Shown here in pieces: positions 51,164 through 63,149 of a DNA stretch of 64,000 bases. This stretch comes from Congeria kusceri (taxonomy: Eukaryota > Mollusca > Bivalvia > Myida > Dreissenidae): contig CM051033.1 of assembly GCA_027627225.1 (NCBI GenBank), positions 53,800,410 to 53,864,409 of the forward strand. The letters run 5' to 3'. Below the pieces are notes generated by a model. It searched no databases, was not told the origin of the DNA, and saw only the letters and a list, made by a program, of their open reading frames with translations. A program made the position numbers and the translations under genes. The stretch's first letter is position 1, and each line of letters starts with the position of its first letter.

Positions 51164-53679
51164 CACTGCTTGCATTGTTCAGGTACAATAGTATTGATTG
51201 ATGCTTTTTTCACTGACCATGTGTTAATCGTGTTACACGTTTAGTTCTACAAACTGCTAGACAATGGCCCCACCTCAGGAGTCACATCACAGACTTTTTT
51301 GAAGTCAAACCGAGACCGTTTGCTATGGTTGTTGCTAACGGCTTGCATAGTCTAAAGACCTGGCTAATTGATGACGTTGCGCTTTCACTCTTCTCATTTG
51401 TAACAGTTGTAACAGGTGTCATTATCAATGACTATAGTTTAACGGATTTTATTGTTTGTTCAAATTGGAAATACGATTGCAAGCTAATTAGGTTCATACA
51501 AAATGTTGAATTAAATATAAAATAAAATATCTTTAACATTTTCCAAAAAACAAAACATGAATGAAAAAGACTGTTACCGTGTATAACGCGCGCCGAATTT
51601 TCATAGCTGAATATTAGGGTAAAAATGTGCGCGTAATACATGCAGTTCCATAATACACGATACTCATATGAATATAAACATATATGGAACACACGATTCT
51701 CACATCATCATAAACAAAAAAATCCCTACTTACCGACCCTTATTTTTTTGGGCAGGAGACCAGAAACGGAACTAATTTCTTGTTGCCTAAGTTTCAATAC
51801 CAATTTAACCAACATACGATAAAGCATGCCGGTACAAGACCGGAAAGGCCGAATGCCGAGATGGATTTCGTAAATTTCCCTGAATTGGGTTAAAATTACC
51901 ACTAGAAATAGTTACAGGTGATACTTAAGTTAACAAAGGACGGTCTAAATGCCAATTTTTATTAACAAAAATATATTGTATCGACAGGAAACTGCTTTTC
52001 ATAGCTTATTTCACCTGTGTTATTTTGAATTTAAATATAGAAATAGTGTTTTTGCAGCAATTTCCTAACCTGTTGTCAGCACATTTTACCAAATTCCCTA
52101 TTACTTACTTTGAAATAAGAACAAAATGACACCTGAACTTCTAAAACCTTAAAAGGACGGTTCAAACGTTAAATTATCAAAACGAAGAAAATACCATTGT
52201 TCATAGCAGATATTCAAGGGCGTCGGCAATGGGGCGGCAGGGAAATTCTCGGAAATTGGAAAATCGCGCCCCCCCCCCCTTGTTGTTTAAAGTCGGTTGA
52301 TGTTCCACATGGTCAATTAAATTACCATCCATTATGCTGGGCCCTAAACGTAGACAATCAACGGCCCGTGTGTCAAAAATCTCATAAATCTCATAAATCA
52401 TGACATTGATAATGATTAGTGCCTCTATGTTTCTCGTAGAGGCAACTTTTTAACATAAACGGTAAGTGTTCTAAACAATATACAGAAAATATTTTTGTCG
52501 GCGATGTTAAAAGAGGATTTTAAAAATACGCTTATGATATTAACAATTCTATAACTCAAATGTTAACTTCGAATTTCAAGAAAATTGAATTCATATCCCA
52601 TTCTGTTATTGTCATTAAATATTATTGTACCATATCAGCTAATTTCAACTTTCATAAACGTTCGTTCGGAAAGAAACATCCAGAACAACGTTTATTCAAC
52701 CATCAGCGGTTTGCAACTTACAAACTTATGTTGATATTTCATAGACTGGTAACCGTATTATAATTTTGTGGAAATTTCATATTTTATCAACAACAAAAAT
52801 TTGTTTTGTACATCTGACATTTCTTGAGAGTATTTGCCAGTTTATAAATACAATTTTATGTATATAGTTATTAAATTGCATTAATAAAATAAATGGGATA
52901 ATATTATATTCATGTAGTTATTGCGTCCAAATTATTTCCTGAAGTGTGTATGTACGATCTTCCATATCAATTATTTTCAAGGTAAGCAGATGGGAGTAAC
53001 AATAAACCATGAAAGCAAACAGAAAAACACTATAATGACGAAGGAAAAACACTTCAAAATGAAATAATTCAACAAGTACTAGTGTCGACTTTTGCATCGT
53101 TTATTAGTGTTGTGTAACCTAAATCAACTGTCAAGTCAACGTATATACATGTATTGTAGTTTCCGCTTACAAGTAGAGACGAAAACTATTTGGTGATTAA
53201 AATCTAGCTTATTGTGCTTTTAAAAGCAATGTTTGTTCTTAACTTTTATTCTATTTTAAACAGAAATATATGTTAATTAACTTTATTTTGTTAATTGTAT
53301 TTATGCCACAATATTCTGTTGTTAGATCTCACATACACACTTTAAATACAGTACCTGGAGTAGTTTAAAATGAAATGCGATATTATACTCATCGAAATGC
53401 AGAGAAAAAGTATAAATCTGGAAGCCACATCCCCCGCCCCGCCGCCCAATGTACGTTGTAAAGTTGCTATTTCGATATTTAAAATATTAACAAAAATATG
53501 AATGATTGAAGTAAACAATTCTTAATTTTCCTATTCAATTCAATGTTAATTCTTATCTTCGATTTTCATCGATAGCGACCTTGGGATGGCATTGAAAGTT
53601 GGATATGTTTTATTTCGAAGTGTCTAAATTACATGTAAACTTATTATTGACAAACGGCATATTCGCGTCTTTATTTTAT

Positions 53680-56423
53680 GTACATTTTATAACGTAAAGA
53701 ATCGAAAATCTGTCTAGTTTGATAATAGTTGCAAAGTGCACAAAAAGGCGTTTTATAATTGTGAACGCACGTATAAAGTGAATCTATCAAATGCAAACAG
53801 AACGTCATTTTTACAAGCAAGATTAACCTATTGTAAAGTAAAACGTACGGCTAAGACCAAGTTCTATAACAAAGAAAGTAAAACGTATGGCTTAGACCAT
53901 GTTATATAACAAAGAAAGTAAAACATACGGCTAAGACCAAGTTCTATAACAAAGAAAGTAAAACGTACGGCTTAGACTAAGTTATATAACAAAGAAAGTA
54001 AAACGTACGGCTAAGACCAAGTTCTATAACAAAGAAAGTAAAACGTACGGCTAAGACAAAGTTCTAAAACAAAAAAAGTAAAACGTACGGCTAAGACCAA
54101 GTTCTATAACAAAGAAAGTAAAACGTACGGCTAAGACAAAGTTCTAAAACAAAGAAAGTAATTCGTACGGCTAAGACCAAGTTCTATAACAAAGAAAGTA
54201 ATTCGTACGGCTAAGACCAAGTTCTATAACAAAGAAAGTAATTCGTACGGCTAAGACCAAGTTATATAACAAAGAAAGTAAAACGTACGGCTAAGACCAA
54301 GTTATATAACCAAAAAAGTAAAACGTACGGCTAAGACCAAGTTATATAACAAAGAAAGTAAAACGTACGGCTAAGACCAAGTTCTATAACAAAGAAAGTA
54401 AAACGTACGGCTAAGACCAAGTTATATAACAAAGAAAGTAAAACACTATTAAATATAAGTAAGTCAAACCCAAAGCATTTTTGGAAATATATTAATAAAT
54501 ACAAGCCTAAAAAAACGTACGGTACTAATGATGTGAATATCTAAGAATTGATATAGCATTTTAAACATTTGTCTATCACACCTCACCCAAGCTCTTTCAA
54601 TGTGGATCACAACGTTACAAGAAATGAAACTCTTAACATTGAGTTAGATCTCCCTTTTACAATATTATAAATACAAAATACTATATCAGAGCTTAAACGG
54701 CACAAAAGTCCTTATATATATAACAATGTTGCAGACTTTGTTATTGATTGAAAATAGTTTATATCTCCATATCTTGTTAAAATTGTTAATTACATTTTCG
54801 ATAAAGGTAAATATCCTGAATCTTGGTGTAATGGGGCTATCGTCCCTATTTTCAATAAAAGGTGAAACAACTTTTGCTGCTAATTATCGAGGGATTACAT
54901 TAGTCAATATAATAGCTAAACTTTGTTTCACTTACACTGCGCAACAGAATAAATTCATGGTGCGAAAATGATTACATATTTAACCCTGCGCAGTTTGGAT
55001 TTCGAGACAACCGTAGCACAGTTGACTGTATTTTTATATTGCACACTATAATTCAAAAACATTATTAATAATACTGTAATACTGATACTGTAATACACGA
55101 AGCTCTGTGGATTAAATTGGTGCAAACAGGTATAAGCTGCAAAATGTTAACTATGATTAAGTCAATTTATCAGAATGTTAAAACCTGTGTTAAAAATCAT
55201 AACGATATGTCTTATTCTGATGTTTTTGATGTTACATTTGGAGTTAAACAGGGGGAGCCATTATCACCATTATTAGTTATTTTATTTATAAATGACATTA
55301 ATATTTGTGTTGATTTTAATACTCTCACTGAAAAGACTTACGTTCCTTATCTATATTTATGCTGCAATTTGCTGATGATATTGCTTTATTTACTACAAGT
55401 CCATAGAGTTTGCAACTGCAACTCAATTGGATTCACCAATATTCATGTAAATGGGGATTAAAGATAAACGTTAATAAAACTAAAAATTTTATATTTGAAA
55501 AAAAAAAAAGTAACTGTACTTTAAGTTGGAATATTAACGAAGAACTAGTTGAAGTTGTTGATGAATTTTGTTATTTAGGAATTAAACTGCATTATACTGG
55601 TAATACATCAAGAGCAGTAAAATCACTCAATGAACAAGCGTTAAAAGCATATAATCATTTATTGTCTATCTTTAGTAGATTCAGATCAATACTAAAATAA
55701 AACTTTGCCTTTTGATTCCCTAGTCCCAATTATTTTATATGCGTCTGAAATATGGAGAATTAACAACATTAAGGAAGTTGACAAACGGCATTTTAAATTC
55801 TGTAAACCATATTAGGTGTACGTCCCCAGACATCGAATGCTGCTGTCTCGGGTGAATTGGGAAGATTTCCTCTGTCAGTTATATGCAAACAACGTGCCCT
55901 AATTTTTTTTATCAAAATTAATAAATGCCCTGAGTCTCTTATGCATATTGTTTACACCGAGCAATGTTACTTTTATAACGAAACTATTAGAAATGGTATG
56001 AATAACAGTAATTTATGGTGTTTATTTATTAATCGCGAGTTAGAACATCTAGGATACGGAAATATTTTTAACTATTTATCTGAAAATTGTAATTATACTA
56101 ATCAGATCAATCAGAGGTTAAAAGATCAGTATATCTAACATTGGCGCGATACAATCCATAATCAGCCGAAATTTGAGTATTATCGAATGTTTAAGTCTGT
56201 TTCCAGTACGAAACGTATTTAGACAGTATTATTAATAAAACTCAAAAGCAACAGTAAGCAAGATATAGATTATGCGCCCATTAATTAAAAATAGAAACTG
56301 GTAGATACTTTAATATACATAGAGAAGAACGTAAATGTAAAAAATGTACCTTAAATACCGTTAAATCTGAATATCACTTCCTTCTCTGTTGTCCAACGTA
56401 TAGAGAAATCTTCGCACACAATA
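53680..56423 (+). mobile_element. Decayed non-LTR retrotransposon ORF2, 5' part (split by DNA transposon)
   Basis: 5'-truncated element starting in the endonuclease-RT linker: FDNSCKVHKKAF (one stop replaces the usual PW), FLQARLTYCKVKR, then a minisatellite, then NISKSNPKHFWKYINKYKPKK. The reverse transcriptase follows in several frames: IVPIFN, PAQFGFRDNRSTVDC, FGVKQGEPLSPLL (motif B) and LQFADDIALF (motif C, 55,363-55,392). The C-terminal region holds FCYLGI, SGELGRFPL and the Cys/His cluster KCTLNTVKSEYHFLLCCPTY. The reading is cut at 56,423 by a transposon terminus and resumes at 60,948. Multiple stops and frameshifts make it inactive. Its C-terminal cluster resembles that of the element at 29-34 kb, so the two may be related. 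Confidence 0.85.
53835..54444 (+). repeat. Minisatellite, 40 bp unit x 15.25, inside LINE ORF2
   Basis: Unit aaagtaaaacgtacggctaa + gaccaagttctataacaaag. Fifteen full units and a quarter were counted, with little variation. Units 6 and 8 share gacaaagttctaaaac and units 9-11 share aaagtaattcg, which suggests local unit exchange. The first unit is in frame with the ORF2 sequence before it (TYCKVKR) and the last quarter joins the sequence after it (KTLLNIS). The array is therefore an expansion of coding sequence. Confidence 0.95.
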
Positions 56424-57889
56424 ATATGGCCGGCGACATGCGATATTGGGTCTTCGGGTAAAATTTTTCAATTTTTCGATTTTGTTTTGAAATTAAAGTA
56501 TTTTATATTCTGCACATAACACTAATTGCCGCACATTTTTCAAATGATTAATAAAGAAGCTACGAGCCGTTGAATTCAGGTACTGTTCAGTTCCTTTTTT
56601 GAAAATAACGTCATTAGCGTCATAACGATACGCGATGTCATTTTGATAATATTACAATAAAGTCATTGCTAACGATGAAATAATCCTTTTACATGAAATT
56701 AAGTACGTACACAACGACTGAAAAACTGTAAATATTTGAACACAATAAATAACGTGTGCGTCCCATAGCAGTGTTACATACATTTCCGAATATACTGCAA
56801 AGTTAATTGCATTACAAACTAGCAGTGATAATAAACATAATGTATGGTGAAATGAACATGTTTTATAATTCACAGAATTAATGCCGGGAATTATTTTTCC
56901 TTAAACACAAAACAACAACAATTCTTGAAATTCCGGTCGGACGAACAGACGAACGTTTTTGTACAGGTACCGTTGCCTGGCCACCGTCAGTCCCGCGGGC
57001 TCCAACTGTTGTGGGGCATCATTGACAGTAATAGAAGCTCCACGTTTCACAATGTTAACGCGAACTTTTTCCGATGTACTTCGTTCTTTGACGAAACGCC
57101 GGTTTGTCCGACAAAGTAATTCGGAAGGAATGGTACTTTTGAATACCTCTGACCGGTAGAAAGTGTTGTTGCAAAAACGTCTTCCAGTCATACCTTCAAT
57201 TTAAGCATATACATTATACTTAATATTTATTCGTGTTGAAGTCAATTATTAAATATACGAGTTCATATTACCTATTGCTATGTGCTATTGAAGACGGATC
57301 TTTACTTTTAGCCTCATACACATACACTGTACATAAAATTTAGAAAATAAATACCGTATACAAATTACAATACTCTTTTTACGAACTTACCATCTCCAAC
57401 ATGGATTGCCCGCGTCCGTCTGAAATGTGACTGGCACGCTGCTTGTTGCAGACTGTCCAAAATCTCGCACAGATAGACAATCTTTTGATGCAACCCGACA
57501 AGGATTCGCCATGACAGGTAGGCTAGCAGGTATCTGTTCTTGTTTTGCCCTGCAATACAGTGAATTATGCAATACATTTATTTGTTAATGTATTCTTTAA
57601 ATGTTTTACGGTTAGAGTTATGAATAAAAATATTAAGGATGCTTTATGTCTATAGATATTAATTAATTTAAACATGCATGACAGTGGCAAAAAGATTATT
57701 ATCTAGTGTACATACCTCCGCAGTTGTCAGCATGCATAACGCAACTCCGTTCTCCTAATCCGTGGCGATAGAGAGAGTCATGCAGCATACTAATCACGCT
57801 TTCTGGTCCGTGTGTGTTTGATCCGTCAGGTCCTTAAAACCAGTCAATAAAACGTTATTTATAAGTTAGTGAGTTTGTTATTAATATTC

Positions 57890-58070
57890 AGTTAGTGAGT
57901 GAGTGAGTGAGTGAGTGAGCGAGCGAGTGAATTACATGTAGTTAATAAGCTAGTTAGTTAGTTAGTAAGTTAGTTAGTAAGTTAGTAAGTTTTTAGTTAG
58001 TTAGTTTTTATTTAGTTAGTTACTTTGTCGGTTAGCTAGTTAGCTATCTCGTTAGTTATTTAGTTAGTAA
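57890..58070 (+). repeat. (GTGA)n / (GTTA)n microsatellite in transposon intron
   Basis: A run of gtga units passes into long, interrupted gtta/gtaa units. It lies in the intron between the second and third exons of the transposase-like gene. Confidence 0.9.
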
Positions 58071-58089
58071 GTCAATAAATTTAAATGTG

Positions 58090-58340
58090 AAAACATATAT
58101 TTTAACATGACACGCGCAGAGTTTTTTATAGACAATGAACAAACTTCACCGTTGTATAACTACCTATAAAAAACCCGAACAGATAATGTAAAATATAGTT
58201 CGCTTTGTAATTGCATAAAATGTTGTTAAGTCAGTTAGAATCGAAATAATATTCGCGATATCGCTTATACGCCCTCGTGGTTTAATTCATACGCATCAGA
58301 ACTCCAAATCGTTGATTATTAGCCGATAAACAACGATAAT
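58090..58340 (-). repeat. Dispersed hairpin-headed repeat (family copy 2 of 4)
   Basis: On the minus strand it has atcgttgtttatcggc, then 'aaccacgaggg', 'gcgaactatattttaca' and the end 'ctctgcgcgtgtcatgtta', in the same order as 61,500-61,750. It is nested in the transposon intron. Confidence 0.65.
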
Positions 58341-58622
58341 ACGAAAAGTATTTATTAATTACTTATGTGTAACATAAAAACTATATACCTATCGATTGAT
58401 GTTCGTCGATCAGGTAATTGTATTGTGTGTTGACTGAGTCGACACGAACACCAAATATCTGAATTTTTCTGCCTGTCAGAAAACAGAGTGGCCCCATATG
58501 CCTGCAATGATGTGGCAACGACACAGATTGTCTGTAGTCAAAAGTGTAGTGCACATTTTGCAATATTGTGGACCTCGGAGGCACCTCGCCTGTTGGAATA
58601 GGACGGTCAGCCATTTCCGCTT

Positions 58623-58765
58623 GAGCCTCTACTACTGATAGACTGTAGGCGTCCCGCTCTGTCTGTGCACCCTTGAGCCACTACTACTGAAAGTCTGTAG
58701 GCGTCCCGCTCTGTCTGTGCCTCTACTACTGATAGTCTGTAGGCGTCCTGCTCTGTCTGTGCATC
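58623..58765 (-). repeat. Triplicated ~45-52 bp unit inside transposase exon
   Basis: Three units encode variants of AQTERDAYRLSVVE at the start of the second exon. The middle unit is 52 bases long, so the third unit is out of frame with the first two. Other proteins of this type have one such segment as far as I recall, so this is a local expansion that broke the frame. Confidence 0.75.
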
Positions 58766-60357
58766 CTGCATGAAACGACGACTTTAAATGTACAACATCA
58801 ATTCTATGACGGGCACAGAAAATGGACAATAGATTAATAATGTATTAACAAAAACACATGTATTATGAAGACACCAAACTGTTAAGACTTCAAACATTTC
58901 ATGTAACGATAAACACGTGGGTCCATAATACAGAAACATCTTGAGTAAAATCAAAATAAGTTCCCTTCTTGTTTTGTTATATTTCAATTCCTACTTTAAT
59001 TTGTTAATCCTTTTACAATTATGTTAACAACATATAATATATAGCTGATAATTTTTAAATACTTAGCACATGCAATACGCACATAGAACACATGAAATAA
59101 AAACGAACATTTTGAATGTAAAAATTACATTTTACTGCATGGAAACAGCAATCTGTACTCAGTAATAACACTAAATTGTACCTCTATGTGGAGCTTTAAA
59201 GTCACAGCTGCATCTCGCTTTTCCGATTCACTTCTTGCATCACTAATTGTTTTCCGAATTAGTTCGCATTTTTGGCAAACGTCATCCTTTGGGAAACTGA
59301 TCTTTATGTGAGGAATGCAGCTTCTCCACACGCTCTTAAAGGAACTCAAACCAAGTGTCCTATGGTTGGCTTCCTGACATGCTTCAACGTATTCCTGGTG
59401 AATGCTGCCTTTTGTCAGGTTTGCAGGCAACATTATAGGTGAATCTTCGTCGTTGCCCTTTGGTGCTGCAGACATAGGTAGTCCATGTAATTCGGCAAAA
59501 TGAATCAGAAAGTCAACGCAATATGTAACATCGGCATATTGCAAAGCATTGTGGGGTATTCTTCCCAAATTTCCATGGAAGCGTGACGTGATGCCGTTTT
59601 TGTTCAGGTGCTGTTGCTAAGACGATAAAGTATTTTTACCAATGTCATTTATATGGCAAAACATAGAACGGCATACTACTTTGCCATCTAAGATGAACCG
59701 ATATCTGATTTTTTTTCGTTTTCCATTTTTTGCTTCCGAAGAACCCATTTTTTTGCAGTGATCCAATAACGAACATTTCTTTTTCATTCTTTTTCATTTC
59801 TCTTAATGACAAAATGTGATCTTCAATGCGGTTTCTGATGAACTGATCTAAACAGTTAATTTTGAATGTACATTTGGGTTTAACCATGCAGCTCATGTCG
59901 TCGGATTAAGACTCAGACGCAGATGAAATAAGGGATGTCGTTTCATTGGAGTCAACATAACATGCCACTGCTTGGTCTATGTTTATTTCAGAAGGCTGAT
60001 CGTCACAACCCCATTCTTCGCTACTGGATTCTTCCTCTGGAATTTATCTAACTATCTCTCTGGCACGTGGGCAAGTTTCTGCACTAAGGCCGAACTCGTC
60101 GAAGGGAATCCAGTTCCTAATTTTAATTAAAAAACATATAAATGTTACGTTTTTATTTTATAATGCTTAAACAATCAGACATAATTAGTTTTGTTTATTA
60201 GTTACACGCATTTAAAACATTTTTTCCGTTCAACAAAAAATATCGTTTTTTGTTGTTCATAAGTTTTAAAACGCTTTGAAAAAAACCTCATTAAATGTAT
60301 TCTTAGCATTGTGTTGATGAAAAAAAGAAAGAAAAAAAAAACGCAACAAAAAACATA

Positions 60358-60430
60358 CCGGCCACCGGATTCGAACCACGCATACGCAGATTACAAAGCA
60401 AACCGTGTAGACCACTCAACAATCAAACCT
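60358..60430 (-). other. tRNA-like SINE head inside the transposon
   Basis: On the minus strand: an A-box-like TTGAGTGGTCTACACGG, the anticodon-region motif tttgtaatc, and the B box GTTCGAATCC. The T stem is imperfect. Likely a SINE inserted upstream of the transposase-like gene. Confidence 0.45.
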
Positions 60431-60947
60431 GTCGATAAACATTGCTGACTTAATTTTACTATTAACCAATAATCGATATTTGCGAGCCTAAGAGTAACAT
60501 AGCAACAGTGTAAACAAATACTGACATCGTTTTATCAAAAGAACATTTACCCCAAATACTTTGCTTTTATTCATTTCTTTTATTGTACATCGTTTGAATC
60601 TAATTATTTTTCAATAAACATAAAGATACCATTGTTTAGATCCAGCTGTCGTGGATCTAACAGAATTGTGATCAAAATTATTTTTATTACCAGACGTACA
60701 TTTGTCACATGAATTTTGCACAAACAGCTCGAAATAATTACAAATGCCTGCTCAGATAACACAAAACCGATAATACAATATATATTCTACCTCGAACTGG
60801 TCCATGTAGACTTAATGTTAGTGTAATTATAACGTTATAAACGGCTATCCAAAAACCACGGAAAAGCGCACTGACGAAAAATACCGAAACTGTTCCCGTA
60901 TTTTTGACGTTACATTACAGACCCAAATCGCATGTCGCCGGCCATAT

Positions 60948-61093
60948 GGTATACGATCCAACTGGCCTAACCTTACGAAATTTAAGTACATTATGACTTG
61001 CCAAAATAGTGTAGATTTTAACAATGTTGCCATATTCATCAAAGATGCTATGAAACTCCGGGAGGAAAAATTACAGGTATTAGCTGCTTCTTA
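60948..61093 (+). mobile_element. LINE ORF2 C-terminus, continuation after the nested transposon
   Basis: The frame ending at 61,093 encodes NWPNLTKFKYIM, then NNVAIFIKDAMKLREEK and a stop. This is the usual end of CR1-like ORF2 proteins, and it is what should follow the CCPTYREI segment that stops at 56,423. The two halves are out of frame by one or two bases when joined, in keeping with a decayed element. The 3' UTR continues rightward without a clear end. Confidence 0.78.
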
Positions 61094-61499
61094 ATTTCTC
61101 GGGTAATACTTTTTTTCATCTAAATTTTATGTTTGAACAGTACTTATTTCTTTTTGTTTTCATGTATATTTATCATGTATACTTTATGTTTGAATAATTA
61201 TTATTGTAAAATTTCATTGCTTTCTATATTAAAAATGATTGTAATTGTTTTTAATCATTGCACATTGACCGCATGTTTTTGCTTATATGTCAATAGTCAA
61301 AGGCTATTTCGCCGATTTACAAATAAAAACTTGAAACCTAATAATGATGCAAACTGAAAATTTTACTGTAAAATGTCCAACTGGCAAATAATCAGTTTAA
61401 CCGTTAAATTAACCAACGTATCAACATACATGTATATAGACAACATGCATACAGCGATAATCATATATTTATTGAGAAATACTTTTCAATTAAAAGTTT

Positions 61500-61750
61500 T
61501 TTTTATCGGCTAATTCACAACTATTTAAAGTTCTAATACGTATAGGAAGTAAACCACGAGGGCTTTAGCCCAAGTGGTTTTATATACCGCACAAGAACGA
61601 CAAATCCGAAAATTAGTTCAATTGTAACATGAACTGATCGCATTTTCTTCCTTTTCAATGCGAACTATATTTTACAGCTTCGGAACTATTAAATCAACGG
61701 CGAATTTTGTTCTTTGTCGATAGAAAACTCTGCGTGTGTCATGTTAGAAT
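61500..61750 (+). repeat. Dispersed hairpin-headed repeat (family copy 3 of 4)
   Basis: Contains the small hairpin aaccacgagggctttagccc/aagtggtt, then aatgcgaactatattttaca and 'aaaactctgcgtgtgtcatg'. Best match to 58,090-58,340 in reverse. Confidence 0.65.
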
Positions 61751-61943
61751 CAAAGATGAATGGTTCTAGTATATACAATGACCTTTAATTATATACACAC
61801 GCGGATCCTTAAAGGGACTTCAAGTGTTTACATATTTTTTTATGCCATTGAACGTCTTAATTTGACATATTAAAACATTTGAACAAAAGAACTAAATCGA
61901 TATAAAAGGAAACACATTTTTTTAAACAAGAAAATAAAACATG

Positions 61944-62017
61944 TTGCTCCTACCCGGGGTTCGAATCTATGACCTCCGGATTAAAAGTCTAATGCCGTAA
62001 CATCTCGACCATACCGA
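61944..62017 (-). other. tRNA-Lys-like sequence, probably SINE head
   Basis: Minus strand: A-box-like TGGTCGAGATGTTACGGC, anticodon loop acttttaatc (TTT, lysine type), B-box-like GATTCGAACCC. The T stem does not pair, so it is unlikely to be a working tRNA gene. Confidence 0.45.
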
Positions 62018-62734
62018 TTTATATACGAGTTTGTGTATGTTTACTTTATGTAAGTGATTCACTTTTTTTCAACAATTTCAACGAAAACAACAGAAATGCT
62101 CCAAATTATTATATCGTTTTGCGTTACAAACGCTATATATTTTTATTCATTTTAAATAATTACTAAATGACGCAACAGTATTTACAGGATTTTTCTATAT
62201 CAGTAGTGTTATTTCGCACCTTTATATACAATATTCGTTTATTTTTTTAAGTCTGAGACAAACGTTTGAAAATTGTCAATTTGATTCGTCAATCTGTGAA
62301 CAGGTCGCATTATATTCGCGCTACACTCGTAAATTAAGCAATATTTAAAACACCACCAAGTAAATTAGTGTACAGTTTAAAGAAATAAAGTTTAATGCTC
62401 GCCAAAACAGATTATTCAATAGGCAGTCTACAATTCCATTGTATTTACGTTAATGTTACTATCCAAATCAGTCCAACGTGTTGTGTGATATGGTTCAACA
62501 TTGTCCTTTTCAACAAGCATTTATCTAAATTTGTATAAATGACCATATTTGGAACTCGCTTATGGGAAAATATTAGAATAAGACACACACAAAAATGGTT
62601 GGTTTTCGTTTACGTTTCCAAAACTTATTTAGGAGGGGAGGTAAAATATAACTTTTTTTCTTTAACGTTTATTTTTTCTAATAAACATATTCATTACACA
62701 GTTTAAGTATAATGGACTGCATGTAAACTGTTTA

Positions 62735-62930
62735 AACGACTCCCAACAAAGAAACTGTACCTTAACTATAAATGTGGTCATCGAAAAGAGATTTCTGACA
62801 AGAAACTTAAAATATCAGCGAAAACTGCTATGTTTCCCCCCAAATCAGAAAAAAGTTGAAGATTAATAGACAAAATGTTTTAGGGTCGGCGGAAAAAATT
62901 TGGGGGGGGGGGTCTGGAAACTTATTCAAG
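62735..62930 (+). repeat. Dispersed repeat with tagggtcggc end, copy B
   Basis: Matches 49,075-49,310 in order, ending in ttttagggtcggcggaaaaa and a run of ten G. Confidence 0.6.
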
Positions 62931-63149
62931 GGTGGTAATCGACGCGCACGCATTTCACACCCTGAGATTCCAAAGTGCGCATACTGCAAACAGTCGGTTA
63001 TCTATTATTTTCTTGGAATAGTTTTAAAAAGGATACATGTATAGTATAATTTTATAGGCCCAGGAATGATGGTTTATCCGCTCTGTTCAAAGATCGTTAT
63101 TACAAATGCAACGCTTCTGCTGTTCTTTTTTTGAAAACGTGATAAATTG

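Larger units (their letters stand above)
48930..53680. other. Gene-poor DNA with dispersed repeats
   Basis: No gene found. It contains a repeat shared with 62.7-62.9 kb (49,075-49,310), relatives of its 'tagggtcggc' end at 50,405-50,490 (antisense) and 51,730-51,775, a possible LINE tail in antisense at about 50,938-51,010 (aacagaacagaacaaaacat), and a long (TA)n run. Confidence 0.55.
56901..60116 (-). pseudogene. Probable transposase gene of the 4.5 kb element (HADNC..QNKN family), broken
   Basis: Exons inferred from GT-AG ends: 60,116-59,182, 58,765-58,389, 57,832-57,716, 57,549-57,391, and a last exon within 57,191-56,901. The reading has an acidic stretch (PEEESSSEEWGCDD), a Cys-rich start (CMVKPKCTFKINC), DGKVVCRSMF, GRIPHNALQYAD, a C-x2-C pair (DVCQKCE), VHYTFDYRQS, FLTGRKIQIFGV, GSNTHGPESV, VMHADNCGGQNKNRYLLAYL, and a C-terminal GLTVARQRYLYKNVR. 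This pattern is familiar from unnamed multi-copy proteins of invertebrate genomes; the FD and HAD aspartates suit a DDE/DDD nuclease, which is inference. Lesions: in-frame stops at 60,044-60,046, 59,906-59,908 and 59,617-59,619, a frameshift in the run of eight T at 59,709-59,716, and another in the repeated part of exon 2. Similarity to the expected pattern fades after LVGLHQKI in exon 4. Confidence 0.72.
56424..60947. mobile_element. 4.5 kb DNA transposon with terminal inverted repeats, nested in a LINE
   Basis: The left end (56,424-56,453) reads atatggccggcgacatgcga followed by tattgggtct. The right end (60,919-60,947) is its complement apart from one base. Both ends are flanked by, or begin with, ATAT, so a 4-base ATAT target duplication is possible, but the palindromic ATAT makes the exact boundary uncertain. 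The flanks are the two halves of one LINE C-terminal region, which fixes this as an insertion. Inside is a broken minus-strand gene with introns, a (GTGA/GTTA)n tract, a dispersed hairpin repeat in an intron and a tRNA-like SINE near the gene's 5' end. The superfamily is not certain. Confidence 0.82.

Noticed and set aside
50436..51772. Inverted 20 bp pair (gtcccgtttctggtctcctg / complement with one mismatch) as ends of a 1.3 kb transposon
   Set aside because: Both sequences belong to a dispersed repeat with a tagggtcggc end that also occurs at 49.2 and 62.9 kb; adjacent sequence (ccgaccct) is in the same, not opposite, orientation at both sites.
53835..54444. CRISPR array because of regular 40 bp periodicity
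   Set aside because: The whole 40 bp unit repeats with no unique spacers, and the flanks are LINE coding sequence.
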